Source of the DNA: Rhizobium mongolense subsp. loessense
GTDB taxonomy: Bacteria > Pseudomonadota > Alphaproteobacteria > Rhizobiales > Rhizobiaceae
Length of the DNA: 64,000 bases
Assembly: GCF_900099775.1 (NCBI RefSeq)
Contig: NZ_FMTM01000003.1
Span: 62,001-126,000, forward strand
Reading direction: 5' to 3'
The notes beneath the pieces are model-generated. The model saw nothing but the letters and a program-made list of their open reading frames with translations. It searched no databases and was not told the DNA's origin. Both the position numbers and the translations under genes were made by a program. This document shows positions 35,652 through 44,637 of this stretch, one piece after another (the first letter of the stretch is position 1; each line of letters begins with the position of its first letter).

Positions 35652-36977
35652 TCAAATGTTGTTCTGCAAAATCCCGCGCAGTTTGCCGAAGAGCTCGTCG
35701 ATGTGCTTCTTTTCGATGATGAGCGGCGGGGAAAGGGCGATGATGTCGCCTGTGGTGCGGATCAGCAAGCCGTTCTCATAGGCCCTCAGGAAGGCGGTGA
35801 AGGCGCGCTTGGTGGGTTCGCCGGCGATTGGGTCGAGTTCGATCGCGCCGATCAGACCGGTGTTGCGGATGTCGATGACGTTCGGGCAGTCCTTCAGCGA
35901 GTGAAGGGCGTCGGCCCAGTAATCCGCGAGTTCGCCAGCACGGGTGAGCAGGCCTTCTTCCTTGTAGGTGTCGAGGGTGGCAAGCGCGGCGGCGGCGGCG
36001 ATCGGGTTGCCCGAATAGGTGTAGCCGTGGAAGAACTCGATCATGTGCTCCGGGCCATTCATGAAGGCGTCATGAATCTCGGAGGTGACGAAGACGGCGC
36101 CCATCGGGATGACGCCGTTGGTGAGGCCCTTGGCGGTGGTGATGATGTCGGGCTTCACATCGTAGTACTGCGCTGCAAAGGGAGCGCCGAGGCGGCCGAA
36201 GCCGGTGATGACTTCGTCGAAGATCAAAAGGATACCGTGCTTGGTGCAGATTTCGCGAAGCTTCTGCAGGTAGCCCTTCGGAGGAATGAGAACGCCGGTG
36301 GAACCTGCGACCGGCTCGACGATGACAGCGGCGATCGTGGAGGCATCATGCAACGTGACGATGCGCTCCAGCTCGGTTGCGATGTCGCCGCCATGTTCCG
36401 GCTCACCGCGGGTGAAGGTGTTCTTGCCCGGCTGGTGCGTATGCGGCATGTGGTCGACGCCGGTCAGAAGCGTACCGAACATCTTGCGGTTGGAGACGAT
36501 GCCCCCGACCGAGATGCCGCCGAAATTGACACCGTGATAGCCGCGTTCGCGCCCGACCAGGCGGAAGCGGGAGCCGTTGCCCTTCACCCGATGGTAGGCA
36601 AGAGCCACCTTGAGCGCCGTCTCCACCGACTCGGATCCGGAGTTGGTGTAGAGGACGTGATCCATGCCTTCCGGCGCGATATCGACGAGGCGGTTCGCAA
36701 GCTCGAAGGCCTTTGGATGGCCGAGCTGGAAGGCTGGGGCATAATCGAGCTCGCCGGCCTGCTCGCGGATCGCCTCGGTGATCTTCGGCCGGCAGTGGCC
36801 GGCATTCACGCACCAGAGACCGGCGGTGCCGTCAAGGACCTGACGGCCGTCATGGGTCGTGTAGTACATGTCCTTGGCGCCGACGAACATGCGCGGCTCC
36901 TTCTTGAATTGCCGGTTTGCCGTAAAGGGCATCCAGAAGGCGCGAAGATCGTTCGGTGCGTTGAGGCGATTGGACAT
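35652..36977 (-). CDS. Omega-amino acid (beta-alanine) : pyruvate aminotransferase
   Basis: A 441-residue class III PLP aminotransferase. The N-terminal RAFWMPFTANRQFKKEPRM is the signature of the beta-alanine:pyruvate/omega-amino acid group. The PLP phosphate motif is NSGSESVETALK, the Asp is in LLIFDEVITGFGRLG, and the Schiff-base Lys is in ITTAKGLTNG. It moves the amino group from beta-alanine or similar amines to pyruvate. AGGAGAA precedes the ATG at 36977. The NolR-like regulator lies upstream on the same strand, 290 bases away. Confidence 0.9.
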   Translation of the reverse strand: MSNRLNAPNDLRAFWMPFTANRQFKKEPRMFVGAKDMYYTTHDGRQVLDGTAGLWCVNAGHCRPKITEAIREQAGELDYAPAFQLGHPKAFELANRLVDIAPEGMDHVLYTNSGSESVETALKVALAYHRVKGNGSRFRLVGRERGYHGVNFGGISVGGIVSNRKMFGTLLTGVDHMPHTHQPGKNTFTRGEPEHGGDIATELERIVTLHDASTIAAVIVEPVAGSTGVLIPPKGYLQKLREICTKHGILLIFDEVITGFGRLGAPFAAQYYDVKPDIITTAKGLTNGVIPMGAVFVTSEIHDAFMNGPEHMIEFFHGYTYSGNPIAAAAALATLDTYKEEGLLTRAGELADYWADALHSLKDCPNVIDIRNTGLIGAIELDPIAGEPTKRAFTAFLRAYENGLLIRTTGDIIALSPPLIIEKKHIDELFGKLRGILQNNI

Positions 36978-37267
36978 GCTGTTCTCCTGGCCGTCGCGGG
37001 GCCGTCCCCGGGGCTTTGCGCCCATATTTTTACTGTTCGGTCAAATTATCAGCGCTTCTTGAGGCGTCAAGCCATGGACGCCGTCGATGGCGCGTTCCGG
37101 CCCTTGGCGTATGAAACGCCGCAGCGTTCTCGCAAACAACAGAACCGGCAAATCGAGAGATTTGCCGGCCAAAATTATACTATCGTGCTGAAATACTGCT
37201 TGCCGTGCGGTTTCGGAGACATCCCTTTGGCAGCACGGCTTTTTTAGCAAACATTATGTCTGCGTTA

Positions 37268-37585
37268 TTATGCTGCAGATCTGCTGCGGCCCTGGACTGC
37301 ATAAATGTCCTCGAGCGTCGCCAGGATCTTCATCACCGGTTCCGAATTGCTCGAGTAATAAATGGTCTGCGCGTCACGGCGGGTCTTTACCAGCTTCTGG
37401 GCCCGCAGCTTTGACAGATGCTGCGAAAGCGCGGACTGGCTGAGGCCAACCTGGGTCGCAAGGACGCCGACAGGAACCTCGCCTTTGACGAGACTGCAGA
37501 GGATCAGGAGGCGCTTGGGGTTCGCCATCGCTGATAAAAGGGCGGCCGCCACGTTAGAGTGGTCTGAAAGGTCAGTGGTTTCCAT
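37268..37585 (-). CDS. nolR: ArsR-family regulator, NolR-like
   Basis: A 105-residue winged-helix repressor. The run AMANPKRLLIL, VGLSQSALSQHLSKLRAQ and TRRDAQTIYYSS matches what I know of NolR, the rhizobial regulator that tunes nod genes and core functions. It lacks the Cys or His metal sites of ArsR or SmtB; the only Cys sits in the LILCSLVKGE helix. AGGAAG precedes ATG 37585. A near-match to the NolR half-site (TTAG-N9-AA, minus strand, around 37599) overlaps the start region, compatible with autoregulation. The tail QGRSRSAA is short relative to the Ensifer protein. Confidence 0.8.
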   Translation of the reverse strand: METTDLSDHSNVAAALLSAMANPKRLLILCSLVKGEVPVGVLATQVGLSQSALSQHLSKLRAQKLVKTRRDAQTIYYSSNSEPVMKILATLEDIYAVQGRSRSAA

Positions 37586-37692
37586 ATTTCCAATCTTCCT
37601 AAGCGAATTATGTATCCGTATAGGCACAGGGCGTTAGACGGGGGTTGGCGGACGTTCAAAACGTAGCAACTGGTCCGGAAGATTGTATATAC

Positions 37693-38448
37693 CTAAATTT
37701 CACGTAGCGAGTATGCTATTTTAGATATGTGTGACTTAATGTCCGTCGCATTCTCGATGGGTGACTCAAATTCGCAACGGTTGAGCAAATCACCGGAAAT
37801 AGCGTCGAACCCTGCGCAATCCACTCCACATATGCGCCATGCTGCATTCCTCGGCGCCTTAAAAAGCTTCGCAAGCACTTCAGACAGGTCGGCATGCTCC
37901 TCTACTAAATCTCGCACTGTCTGCGCTGCCTGCGCTGCAACGGCCTCGTTCGCGGGCGAGAGAATCATGAGGTCGGCACCTTCCAGAAGATAGGCGCGGC
38001 CGAAGCCGCCATTGAGGCTTGCCGACTGCGGAGTGAGACGGAAGAAACGGAAGTCCGGGAAGTCGATATAGAGCTTCGCCTTTGCATGCCGGTCGAGGAA
38101 ACGGGTGCGAATGCGTTGGTGAACGGCGCTTCCGCGCTCGACCGGTTCGGCAATGCATTGAGTGGTGAGCCGCGGATGCGCAAGGGGATCGCCACTGCCA
38201 GGTTCGCCAGTCAAGAGGGACGCGCGCGGGTCGGTCTCCAGCGCCTTCGTATGCGTCGACAGCGCCGAAACGAGGATGACGGGCACGCCGTCGATATCTG
38301 TGCCGAGCAGAACGCGGCTCGCAAACGGGAAGCCGGTCGCGGGCTCGAGCGCGGCAAGTGCACCATAGCGGGCGGAACGCAAAAGAACGCGCGCGAGCTT
38401 GCGCGCTTCTTCGTCCGTTTCCCTGAGTACGGAAGCCTGATCTTTCAT
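37693..38448 (-). CDS. HugZ-type FMN/haem-binding split-barrel protein
   Basis: A 251-residue protein of the pyridoxamine-phosphate-oxidase-like split barrel with a C-terminal DUF2470-like domain, the HugZ arrangement. Segments LRSARYGALAALEPATGFPF, LVSALSTHTKALETDPRASL and the C-terminal AWRICGVDCAGFDAISGD fit. HugZ proteins bind or degrade haem in some bacteria; others act on flavins. The true start is the ATG at 38448; the frame stays open far upstream through choV, but that is not coding. It lies 32 bases after the choV stop on the same strand. Confidence 0.8.
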   Translation of the reverse strand: MKDQASVLRETDEEARKLARVLLRSARYGALAALEPATGFPFASRVLLGTDIDGVPVILVSALSTHTKALETDPRASLLTGEPGSGDPLAHPRLTTQCIAEPVERGSAVHQRIRTRFLDRHAKAKLYIDFPDFRFFRLTPQSASLNGGFGRAYLLEGADLMILSPANEAVAAQAAQTVRDLVEEHADLSEVLAKLFKAPRNAAWRICGVDCAGFDAISGDLLNRCEFESPIENATDIKSHISKIAYSLREI

Positions 38449-38480
38449 GTCCACTTTCTTGACGGAAGCAGACGACCGGA

Positions 38481-39530
38481 TCAAGCCTGTTCTTTGCGCC
38501 GGTGCTGGGTCAGCCCGGCAACGACATCCTGAGCCGAAATTGTGCCGATGATGGCGCCGTTTTCGACGACGCCGATGCTGCCTGGCTGGCGGGCGAGCGC
38601 GTCGAGAATATCGACGAGCGGCGTTTGGGCGCGCGCCGTGGCGCTGACGCTCGCCCCCGCCGCATGGCCAAGGCCCGGTTGCATCACGTCCTGCGCCGTC
38701 AGCATGCTGATCGGGTTCATGTGCTGGACGAAGTCGGCGACATACTGATCGGCAGGGTTTTTGACGATATCCTGCGGCGTACCGCACTGGATGATGCGCC
38801 CGCCTTCCATGATGGCGATGCGGTTGCCGATGCGGAAGGCCTCGTCGAGATCGTGGCTGACGAAGAGGATCGTCTTCTTCAGGCGCCGCTGGAATTCGAG
38901 AAGCTCGTCCTGCAGGCGGGTGCGGATCAGCGGGTCGAGCGCGGAGAACGGCTCGTCCATGAGCAGGATCGGCGCGCCGGTCGCAAAGGCGCGGGCGAGG
39001 CCGACACGCTGCTGCATGCCGCCGGAGAGCTCGTTGACCTTGCGGTCCGCCCACTTCGTCAGGTTAACGAGTTCAAGCTGCTCCTCGACCCGTTTCTTGC
39101 GCTCGGCGTCCGGCATGCCGGCAAGTTCGAGGCCGAAGCCGACATTCTCCGCAACCGTGCGCCAGGGCAGCAATGCGAACTGCTGAAACACCATGGAGAC
39201 GGTGTGCATCCGCAGATCGCGGAGCGCCTTCGGGCTGCATGCATAGGGATCTACCGGGCCAGTTGCCGAGGAAACCGAAACCTTGCCGCGCACGACGGGA
39301 GCGAGGCCGTTGACGGCGCGCAGCAGCGTCGATTTGCCTGAGCCGGAAAGGCCCATGAGCACGAGAATTTCTCCTTCCTCGATCGTGAGCGAGGCATCGG
39401 CGACGCCGAGAACGAGACCGGTTGCGGCGCCGATCTCGTCGCGGGTCTTTCCCTGATCGACGAGAGAGAGGGCAGTTTGTGGCTTATCGCCGAAGATGAT
39501 GCTGACATTGTCGAAGCGGACCGAGGTCAT
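38481..39530 (-). CDS. choV: Choline ABC transporter ATPase
   Basis: A 349-residue ATPase of the quaternary-amine group. Walker A is MGLSGSGKSTLLRAVNG, the Q-loop MVFQQFALLPW, the signature LSGGMQQRVGLARAF and Walker B ILLMDEPFSALDP, followed by a C-terminal CBS-like region (VVENGAIIGTISAQDVV). It energises choline uptake for osmoprotection and catabolism. The ATG at 39530 overlaps the choW stop (ATGA); the much longer open frame upstream is antisense artefact over choW. Confidence 0.92.
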   Translation of the reverse strand: MTSVRFDNVSIIFGDKPQTALSLVDQGKTRDEIGAATGLVLGVADASLTIEEGEILVLMGLSGSGKSTLLRAVNGLAPVVRGKVSVSSATGPVDPYACSPKALRDLRMHTVSMVFQQFALLPWRTVAENVGFGLELAGMPDAERKKRVEEQLELVNLTKWADRKVNELSGGMQQRVGLARAFATGAPILLMDEPFSALDPLIRTRLQDELLEFQRRLKKTILFVSHDLDEAFRIGNRIAIMEGGRIIQCGTPQDIVKNPADQYVADFVQHMNPISMLTAQDVMQPGLGHAAGASVSATARAQTPLVDILDALARQPGSIGVVENGAIIGTISAQDVVAGLTQHRRKEQA

Positions 39531-40372
39531 GCGCCGTCTCCTTCGCCTGCCGTGCGGAACATGCGGTCCAGAATGATCGCCAAGATGACGATACAGAGAC
39601 CGGCCTGGAAGCCCATGGAGACATTCACCGTGTTTAGGGCGCGAACGACGGGCTTTCCAAGGCCATCGGCGCCGACGAGCGCAGCGATGACCACCATCGA
39701 CAGCGACAGCATGATCGTCTGCGTGAGACCGGCCATGATCTGCGGCATCGCGAAGGGCAGCTCGACCTTGCGCAGCACCTGCGTCGGCGTTGCGCCAAAG
39801 GACTCGGCTGCCTCCACGAGGGAGGGCGGTGTCGAGATGATGCCGAGGCGGGTCAGACGGATCGGCGCAGGGATGGCAAAAATCACGGTCGCGATCAGGC
39901 CTGGCACCATGCCGAGGCCGAAGAGAATGAGTGCGGGGATCAGGTAGACGAATGTCGGGATCGTCTGCATCAGGTCGAGCACGGGGCGCATGATGGAGAA
40001 GACCCAGGCGCGTCTTGCCCCGGCAATGCCGAGCGGAATGCCAATCGCCATACTGACGAATGTGGAGGCGAGAACGAGCGCCAGCGTTTCCGTCGTCTCC
40101 TTCCAGTAGCCCTGGTTCATGATCAGCAGCAAACCGAGCAAGGTGAAGACCGCAACGCCGATCGAGCGACGGAGCCAATAGGCAATCGCCGTGATGGCGA
40201 GGAGCACGATCAGCGGATGTGGCGCCTGCAGAATGAAGAGCAATGCGCCGATCACGTGCGAGAGAGCGAAGGCTAGCCTATCGAAAAACCATTCGCCGCT
40301 CGACGTCAGCCAGTCAACGGTGGATTTGGCGACGGGGCCAATAGGGATTTTGTAGTCGGTGATCCAGTTCAA
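39527..40372 (-). CDS. choW: Choline ABC transporter permease
   Basis: A 281-residue permease with about six helices and the EAA-type loop AESFGATPTQVLRKVELPFA. It begins MNWITDYKIPIGPVAKSTVD, the usual N-terminus of ChoW-like proteins. It is separated from choX by 78 bases that contain a terminator-like hairpin and overlaps choV by four bases. Confidence 0.92.
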   Translation of the reverse strand: MNWITDYKIPIGPVAKSTVDWLTSSGEWFFDRLAFALSHVIGALLFILQAPHPLIVLLAITAIAYWLRRSIGVAVFTLLGLLLIMNQGYWKETTETLALVLASTFVSMAIGIPLGIAGARRAWVFSIMRPVLDLMQTIPTFVYLIPALILFGLGMVPGLIATVIFAIPAPIRLTRLGIISTPPSLVEAAESFGATPTQVLRKVELPFAMPQIMAGLTQTIMLSLSMVVIAALVGADGLGKPVVRALNTVNVSMGFQAGLCIVILAIILDRMFRTAGEGDGA

Positions 40373-40410
40373 CGAGCGCGCCTATCCGAAAGAGCAGAGA
40401 TCAGGATGAA

Positions 40411-40439
40411 ACAAAAAGGGGCGGCGCGTGGGCCGCCCC
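40411..40439 (-). terminator. Intra-operon terminator/attenuator between choX and choW
   Basis: GGGGCGGC at 40418-40425 pairs with GCCGCCCC at 40432-40439, and the minus strand continues with TTTTTGT. It lies 12 bases after the choX stop and before choW, so most transcripts should end here and only a fraction read into the permease and ATPase. Confidence 0.8.
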
Positions 40440-40450
40440 GTTCATCAGTT

Positions 40451-41404
40451 TCAAAGGCCGAGGCCGGACTTGACGGCCGCGGCGGCGTCCTTGCCGTCCT
40501 TGGTCGTGACGCCGGCGAGCCAGGGCTCGACTGCTGTCGGATTTGCCTTCAGCCATTCGGTTGCCGCGACCTGCGGATCCTCACCATCATTGAGGATCTT
40601 GCCCATGATCTGGTTTTCCATCTCCAAGCTAAACTTCAAGTTGGACACGAACTTGCCGACGTTCGGGCATTCGGTGACGAAGCCTGCGCGGGTGTTGGTA
40701 TAGACCGTCGCGCCGCCGAAGTTGGGGCCGAAGGTGCTGTCGCCACCCGTGAGATAGGTCATCTTGAAGTTCTCGTTCATCGGATGAGGTGCCCAACCGA
40801 GGAATACGACCGGCTTACCGTCCTTTTCGGCACGGGCAACCTGCGCCAGCATACCCTGTTCGGAGGACTCGACGACTTCAAGTCCGCCCATTCCCATCTC
40901 GTTCTTCTCGATCAGGGTCATGACAAGGCGGTTGCCGTCGTTGCCCGGTTCGATCCCGTAGATCTTGCCGTCAAGAGCGTCCTTGTGCTTGCCGATATCG
41001 CTGAAGTCCTTGATGCCCATTTCGGCTCCCTTGGCGTTGGTGGCAAGCGTGTACTTGGCACCTTCGAGATTGGCTCCGATGGATTCAACCGACTTGTCGT
41101 CGAGATAAGGTTGGACGTCCTTCTGTTGTGCCGGCATCCAGTTGCCGAGGAACACGTCGATGTCCTTGTTCTTCAGCGACTGATAAGTGACCGGTACAGA
41201 GAGGACCTTGACGTCCGGCTCGTAGCCGAGGCTCTTCAAAACGACCGCGGCGGCGGCGGTTGTTGCGGTAATGTCCGTCCAGCCTACGTCCGAGAAACGG
41301 ACGGTAGAGCAACTTTCGGGTTCTGCGGCAAATGATGCGGTTGCGATGGAAAGTGCGGCAACTGCAGTGGCGGTGATTAGTTTGAATGCGCTTGTTGTTT
41401 TCAT
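40451..41404 (-). CDS. choX: Choline-binding periplasmic protein
   Basis: A 317-residue binding protein with a signal peptide (TAVAALSIATASFA, cut before AEPESC). Mature ESCSTVRFSDVGWTDITATT, VFLGNWMPAQQKDV and FLGWAPHPMN are ChoX-specific: the Trp, Tyr and Asn residues shape the aromatic box that binds the trimethylammonium group. Two Cys residues (ESCST and TECPN) likely form a disulfide. It is the first gene of choXWV with a strong downstream hairpin. Confidence 0.94.
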   Translation of the reverse strand: MKTTSAFKLITATAVAALSIATASFAAEPESCSTVRFSDVGWTDITATTAAAAVVLKSLGYEPDVKVLSVPVTYQSLKNKDIDVFLGNWMPAQQKDVQPYLDDKSVESIGANLEGAKYTLATNAKGAEMGIKDFSDIGKHKDALDGKIYGIEPGNDGNRLVMTLIEKNEMGMGGLEVVESSEQGMLAQVARAEKDGKPVVFLGWAPHPMNENFKMTYLTGGDSTFGPNFGGATVYTNTRAGFVTECPNVGKFVSNLKFSLEMENQIMGKILNDGEDPQVAATEWLKANPTAVEPWLAGVTTKDGKDAAAAVKSGLGL

Positions 41405-41639
41405 TTTAGACTCCCAGTCTTAGGTTCCCAAGCCAAGCATCAATAGCCGACATTTACAAGCGACCTCAGTGTGTTTGCGCCGCATTGGCTACCCCGAATG
41501 CGACGTGTCGCATTTTTCATGACACGGCCGGTTTCCCGGGCATTTTACGATTTTTGCCTCCGGATTTCCTGTGATTATCGATTCTGCGGTCTTTTCTTTG
41601 CCGTTTCCAGCGTTCAGGAAGCAAAATACGGAGAAATCG

Positions 41640-42242
41640 ATGGCAAAACTCTATTTCAACTACTCTACCATGAACGCCGGCAAATCGACCATGCTGCTGC
41701 AGGCGTCGTATAATTACCAGGAACGCGGTATGCGCACCGTGCTTTTGATCGCAGCCTTCGACGAGCGCACCGGCAAGGGTATCATCGGTTCGCGCATCGG
41801 GCTGGAAGCGAGCGCGATCGCTTTCGAGGGGCATACCGATCTTTTCGGTCTCATCAAGGAATTGAGCAGCGAAGGCGGCCCGATCGCCTGCATCTTCGTC
41901 GACGAAGCGAATTTCATGACGCGCGAGCACGTCTGGCAGCTCGCCCGCGTGGTAGACCGGCTGAACATACCGGTCATGGTCTACGGGCTTCGCACCGACT
42001 TCCAGGGCAAGCTGTTTCCGGCTTCCGAGGAACTGCTGGCGATTGCAGACGAGATGCGCGAGGTGCGCACAATCTGCCATTGCGGCCGCAAGGCGACAAT
42101 GGTCGTGCGGCTCGGTGCTGACGGCGAGGTTGCGCGCGAGGGCGCGCAGATCGAAGTCGGCGGCAACGAGAAATACGTATCGCTCTGCCGCAGGCATTGG
42201 GACGATGCAATGAACGGCGAATGGCGCGCCGAGGCGGTTTGA
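41640..42242 (+). CDS. tdk: Thymidine kinase
   Basis: A 200-residue type II thymidine kinase that phosphorylates thymidine in DNA precursor salvage. The P-loop is STMNAGKSTMLLQ near residue 10, the DEAxF motif is FVDEANFMTREH, the substrate loop and lasso contain the zinc-binding ICHCGRKATM and the later Cys in SLCRRHW. GGAGA precedes the ATG at 41640; an earlier in-frame start would add 23 residues not seen in the family. It stands between choX (divergent) and a conserved hypothetical gene. Confidence 0.95.
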   Translation: MAKLYFNYSTMNAGKSTMLLQASYNYQERGMRTVLLIAAFDERTGKGIIGSRIGLEASAIAFEGHTDLFGLIKELSSEGGPIACIFVDEANFMTREHVWQLARVVDRLNIPVMVYGLRTDFQGKLFPASEELLAIADEMREVRTICHCGRKATMVVRLGADGEVAREGAQIEVGGNEKYVSLCRRHWDDAMNGEWRAEAV

Positions 42243-42294
42243 GCTTCGGCCTCCGAGCGGCTAGGCTAAGCTCGGAGATTCTCTGGAGAAGCCG

Positions 42295-43368
42295 GTGCGC
42301 AAAACTCCCTCGTTCGACAGTCTATTTGAAGCAGCCGATGCGCTTGTCTCAACCCTGCGCACCGACGCAGCCGCGTGTGCTGCCTTCATCGAGGACTTTG
42401 CGCGCAACGCAGCGCAATCTGACGACGAGGCGTTTCTGGCGCAGCGCGATCGGTTCCAGGCTTTTGCCACAGCGCGCGTGGAGTTCGATGGGCTGCTTGG
42501 CGAAATGATGGCCGGCCTCGACCGCATGACGGCGGAGGTTTCGGCGGATCTGGACAGCTTCCGCGGCCTGACCGCGCGCGAGAAGCTGACCGGCTGGTTT
42601 TCGAGGCAGCGCATGTGGCATCTCCACAGTCAACGTGTGCGCGCAGCCCCCGTGATCGAGCGTCTGCTCGACCTGCTGTCGAAATCGAACACCATTGCGG
42701 GATTGGTCGGCAGCCACCGCGACTTCGCACTTGCCTGCCACAAGGCGGCTGAGCGCGGCGTTGTCACGATTGTCGGGCAGCGCCGCCGCCTTGTCGATGC
42801 CATCGATATTGCGCGGCTGCGCGTAAAGGAGCTGAACGCAAAAGCGCTGACGACGCAGGGGCGCATCGGCCTCTACGGCGGCAAGACCGAATGGGAGCGA
42901 ATGGAGGCGGAGCGGCGCGCGCTCAAGGTGGAGGCCGACAAGATCGTCGAAGAAGAGCAGACGATGCGCCACGAAAGCCAGCGCCGCGAACGCTTCATTA
43001 CAATGTTCCAGGCGCTTGTCGACGGGTTGAACAGCCAGATCGGTCTTTGCAATGCCTTGGCCCGCAAGCTTTCGATCGATACGGAAGAGCGGCTGATCAT
43101 CTATCAGGCGCAGGTGGATGCCGACGCTCCGGGTTCGAAACGGAAGATAACGCAAGAGCTGTTTCCGCATATCGCCGGGCCGATCTCGCTCTTCGAAAAG
43201 GGTATGCTTGTTCCCCAGGAAATCGGACGGCGCAAGGCGGCAGCGGATGCGGACTTCGCCAGGAAGTTCGCAACTTTTGCCGAAAGCCACGACGCGGCCG
43301 ATGCCCCGATCATCGACCTGACGCAAAAGCCTTCGAGGTTCACCCTGCGCTTCCTGCGCTCCAGATGA
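42295..43368 (+). CDS. Conserved protein of unknown function, helical, 357 residues
   Basis: I do not recognise a named domain. The protein starts at GTG (MRKTPSFDSLFEAADALVST), lacks a signal peptide and is strongly helical and charged, with coiled-coil-prone stretches such as ALKVEADKIVEEEQTMRHES. It has an Arg-rich C-terminus. Size and layout recall toxic-anion-resistance (TelA)-like or cytoskeletal helical proteins, but no motif proves this. It is on the same strand as the DUF2333 gene 138 bases downstream and may function with it. Confidence 0.75.
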   Translation: MRKTPSFDSLFEAADALVSTLRTDAAACAAFIEDFARNAAQSDDEAFLAQRDRFQAFATARVEFDGLLGEMMAGLDRMTAEVSADLDSFRGLTAREKLTGWFSRQRMWHLHSQRVRAAPVIERLLDLLSKSNTIAGLVGSHRDFALACHKAAERGVVTIVGQRRRLVDAIDIARLRVKELNAKALTTQGRIGLYGGKTEWERMEAERRALKVEADKIVEEEQTMRHESQRRERFITMFQALVDGLNSQIGLCNALARKLSIDTEERLIIYQAQVDADAPGSKRKITQELFPHIAGPISLFEKGMLVPQEIGRRKAAADADFARKFATFAESHDAADAPIIDLTQKPSRFTLRFLRSR

Positions 43369-43443
43369 CGGCTTAAAGGCAATAATCGCGATCCCTGATC
43401 TTTCTGGCCTGCGCGATCCGTTAAAAATCTCTCCTTCATGTTG

Positions 43444-43484
43444 TGCTCGATCGAGCAAACACATATGTGAAAGCAGAAATTTCT
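43444..43484. promoter_or_regulatory. Three adjacent palindromes before the DUF2333 gene
   Basis: TGCTCGATCGAGCA (43444-43457), CACATATGTG (43460-43469) and AGAAATTTCT (43475-43484) are each perfect palindromes set in series in the 138-base gap. They precede the AGGAGA ribosome site of the DUF2333 gene. They may be regulator sites. Confidence 0.4.
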
Positions 43485-43506
43485 GACGTTCTGCTAGGAG
43501 AAGGGC

Positions 43507-44634
43507 ATGCTCGACCGGATCGCCGGTTTCTTCAGGCTGATCGGCCGCACGATCGCCCGCTGGTTCAGCCTTCTTGCCGCCTGGGCGTTCTGGCCCTTCC
43601 TTGCCGCTCATGGCTGGTATCAGCGCCGGACTTGGATGATCCGAATTCCCATCATTGCGCTCGCGGCGCTGCTTGCGGTCCTTTACGCCTACTTCTTCTG
43701 GCAGACGCAGGTCTGGTCGAATTTCAATCCGTCCTTCGTCGACCAGTACCGTCTTTCGGAGCGCAAGGTCCCGGCCGGCCAGGAGCTGCCTGTTGCCGGC
43801 GGTGCAGCACCTGCGGCCAAGACCTGCCAGCGTTCTGCGATCGTCGATGTCGCTGCCGATCTGACCGACTTCAACGTCAACCAGAACGCATGGATATCGT
43901 CCATGCTGCTCTACCGTTTCGGGCTTTTCGGCATCGACTGGGATCATACGCCGTTCCTCGACAACAAGGCGTCCTTCCAGCGCGGAGTCAATCAGGCGGC
44001 CAGGCGGACATCGGCCGAGCTTGTCGATACGCTCGGGCGCGTGCGCGGCACCTCCGGCATTAACAACGATCTTCAGAGCGCCCGCGGCAATCTGCAATTC
44101 GACGAATACAGCTGGTATTTCGGGCTCAATCCGTTCGGGCCGAAGACGCCGACGCCGAGCTACTACCGTTCGGCCATCGGCAGCCTGCGCAAGTTCAATG
44201 CCGACCTTGCCAGCTGCAATGCTGTTTTTGACGGCCGTGCCGACAACCTCATCCAGTTCATCGACCGCATTGCCAACGATCTCGGCGGCACGTCCGACAT
44301 GCTGGCGGAGCGCTCCGAAAATCACAATCGCGGCTGGTTCGACACGCGCGCTGATGACCGTTTCTGGTTCGCCTATGGGCAGCTCTACGCTTATTACGCC
44401 ATCCTTTCGGCAGCACAGTCGGACTTTTCGCAGGTGGTGGCTGAGCGCAATCTTGGCGCAATCTGGAGCGGCACGACAAAGCAGTTTCGAGCGGCCCTGC
44501 GCATCCAGCCGGCGATCATTTCCAATGGTCGCGAGGACGGCTGGATCATGCCGAGCCATCTGGCGACGATGGGCTTTTACATCCTCCGGGTCCGGTCGAA
44601 CCTCGTGGAAATGCGTTCCGTCCTCGACCGCTGA
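43507..44634 (+). CDS. DUF2333 family membrane-anchored protein
   Basis: A 375-residue protein with one or two N-terminal helices (LLAAWAFWPFLAAHGW and RIPIIALAALLAVLYAYFFW) and a large periplasmic domain. The features DLTDFNVNQNAWISS, WDHTPFLDNKASFQRGVNQA and WFDTRADDRFWFAYGQLYAYY mark DUF2333, an uncharacterised proteobacterial family. AGGAGA lies before the ATG at 43507. The family's function is not known to me; the neighbouring helical protein and the palindromes upstream are the only local hints. Confidence 0.88.
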   Translation: MLDRIAGFFRLIGRTIARWFSLLAAWAFWPFLAAHGWYQRRTWMIRIPIIALAALLAVLYAYFFWQTQVWSNFNPSFVDQYRLSERKVPAGQELPVAGGAAPAAKTCQRSAIVDVAADLTDFNVNQNAWISSMLLYRFGLFGIDWDHTPFLDNKASFQRGVNQAARRTSAELVDTLGRVRGTSGINNDLQSARGNLQFDEYSWYFGLNPFGPKTPTPSYYRSAIGSLRKFNADLASCNAVFDGRADNLIQFIDRIANDLGGTSDMLAERSENHNRGWFDTRADDRFWFAYGQLYAYYAILSAAQSDFSQVVAERNLGAIWSGTTKQFRAALRIQPAIISNGREDGWIMPSHLATMGFYILRVRSNLVEMRSVLDR

Positions 44635-44637
44635 TCG

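Noticed and set aside
35703..37247. A 514-codon plus-strand frame
   Set aside because: Lies over the aminotransferase gene on the other strand; Gly/Asp/Ala-rich composition is a complement artefact.
38449..40178. Long upstream extensions of the HugZ-type and choV frames
   Set aside because: They read through choV and choW in the wrong frame. The internal ATGs at 38448 and 39530 fit family N-termini, and the latter overlaps the choW stop.
42349..44559. A 736-codon open frame on the minus strand, opposite two plus-strand genes
   Set aside because: It is antisense to the helical protein and DUF2333 genes, has no recognisable family and no ribosome site, and Asp/Arg/Gln-rich translation is typical of the complementary frame of GC-rich genes.
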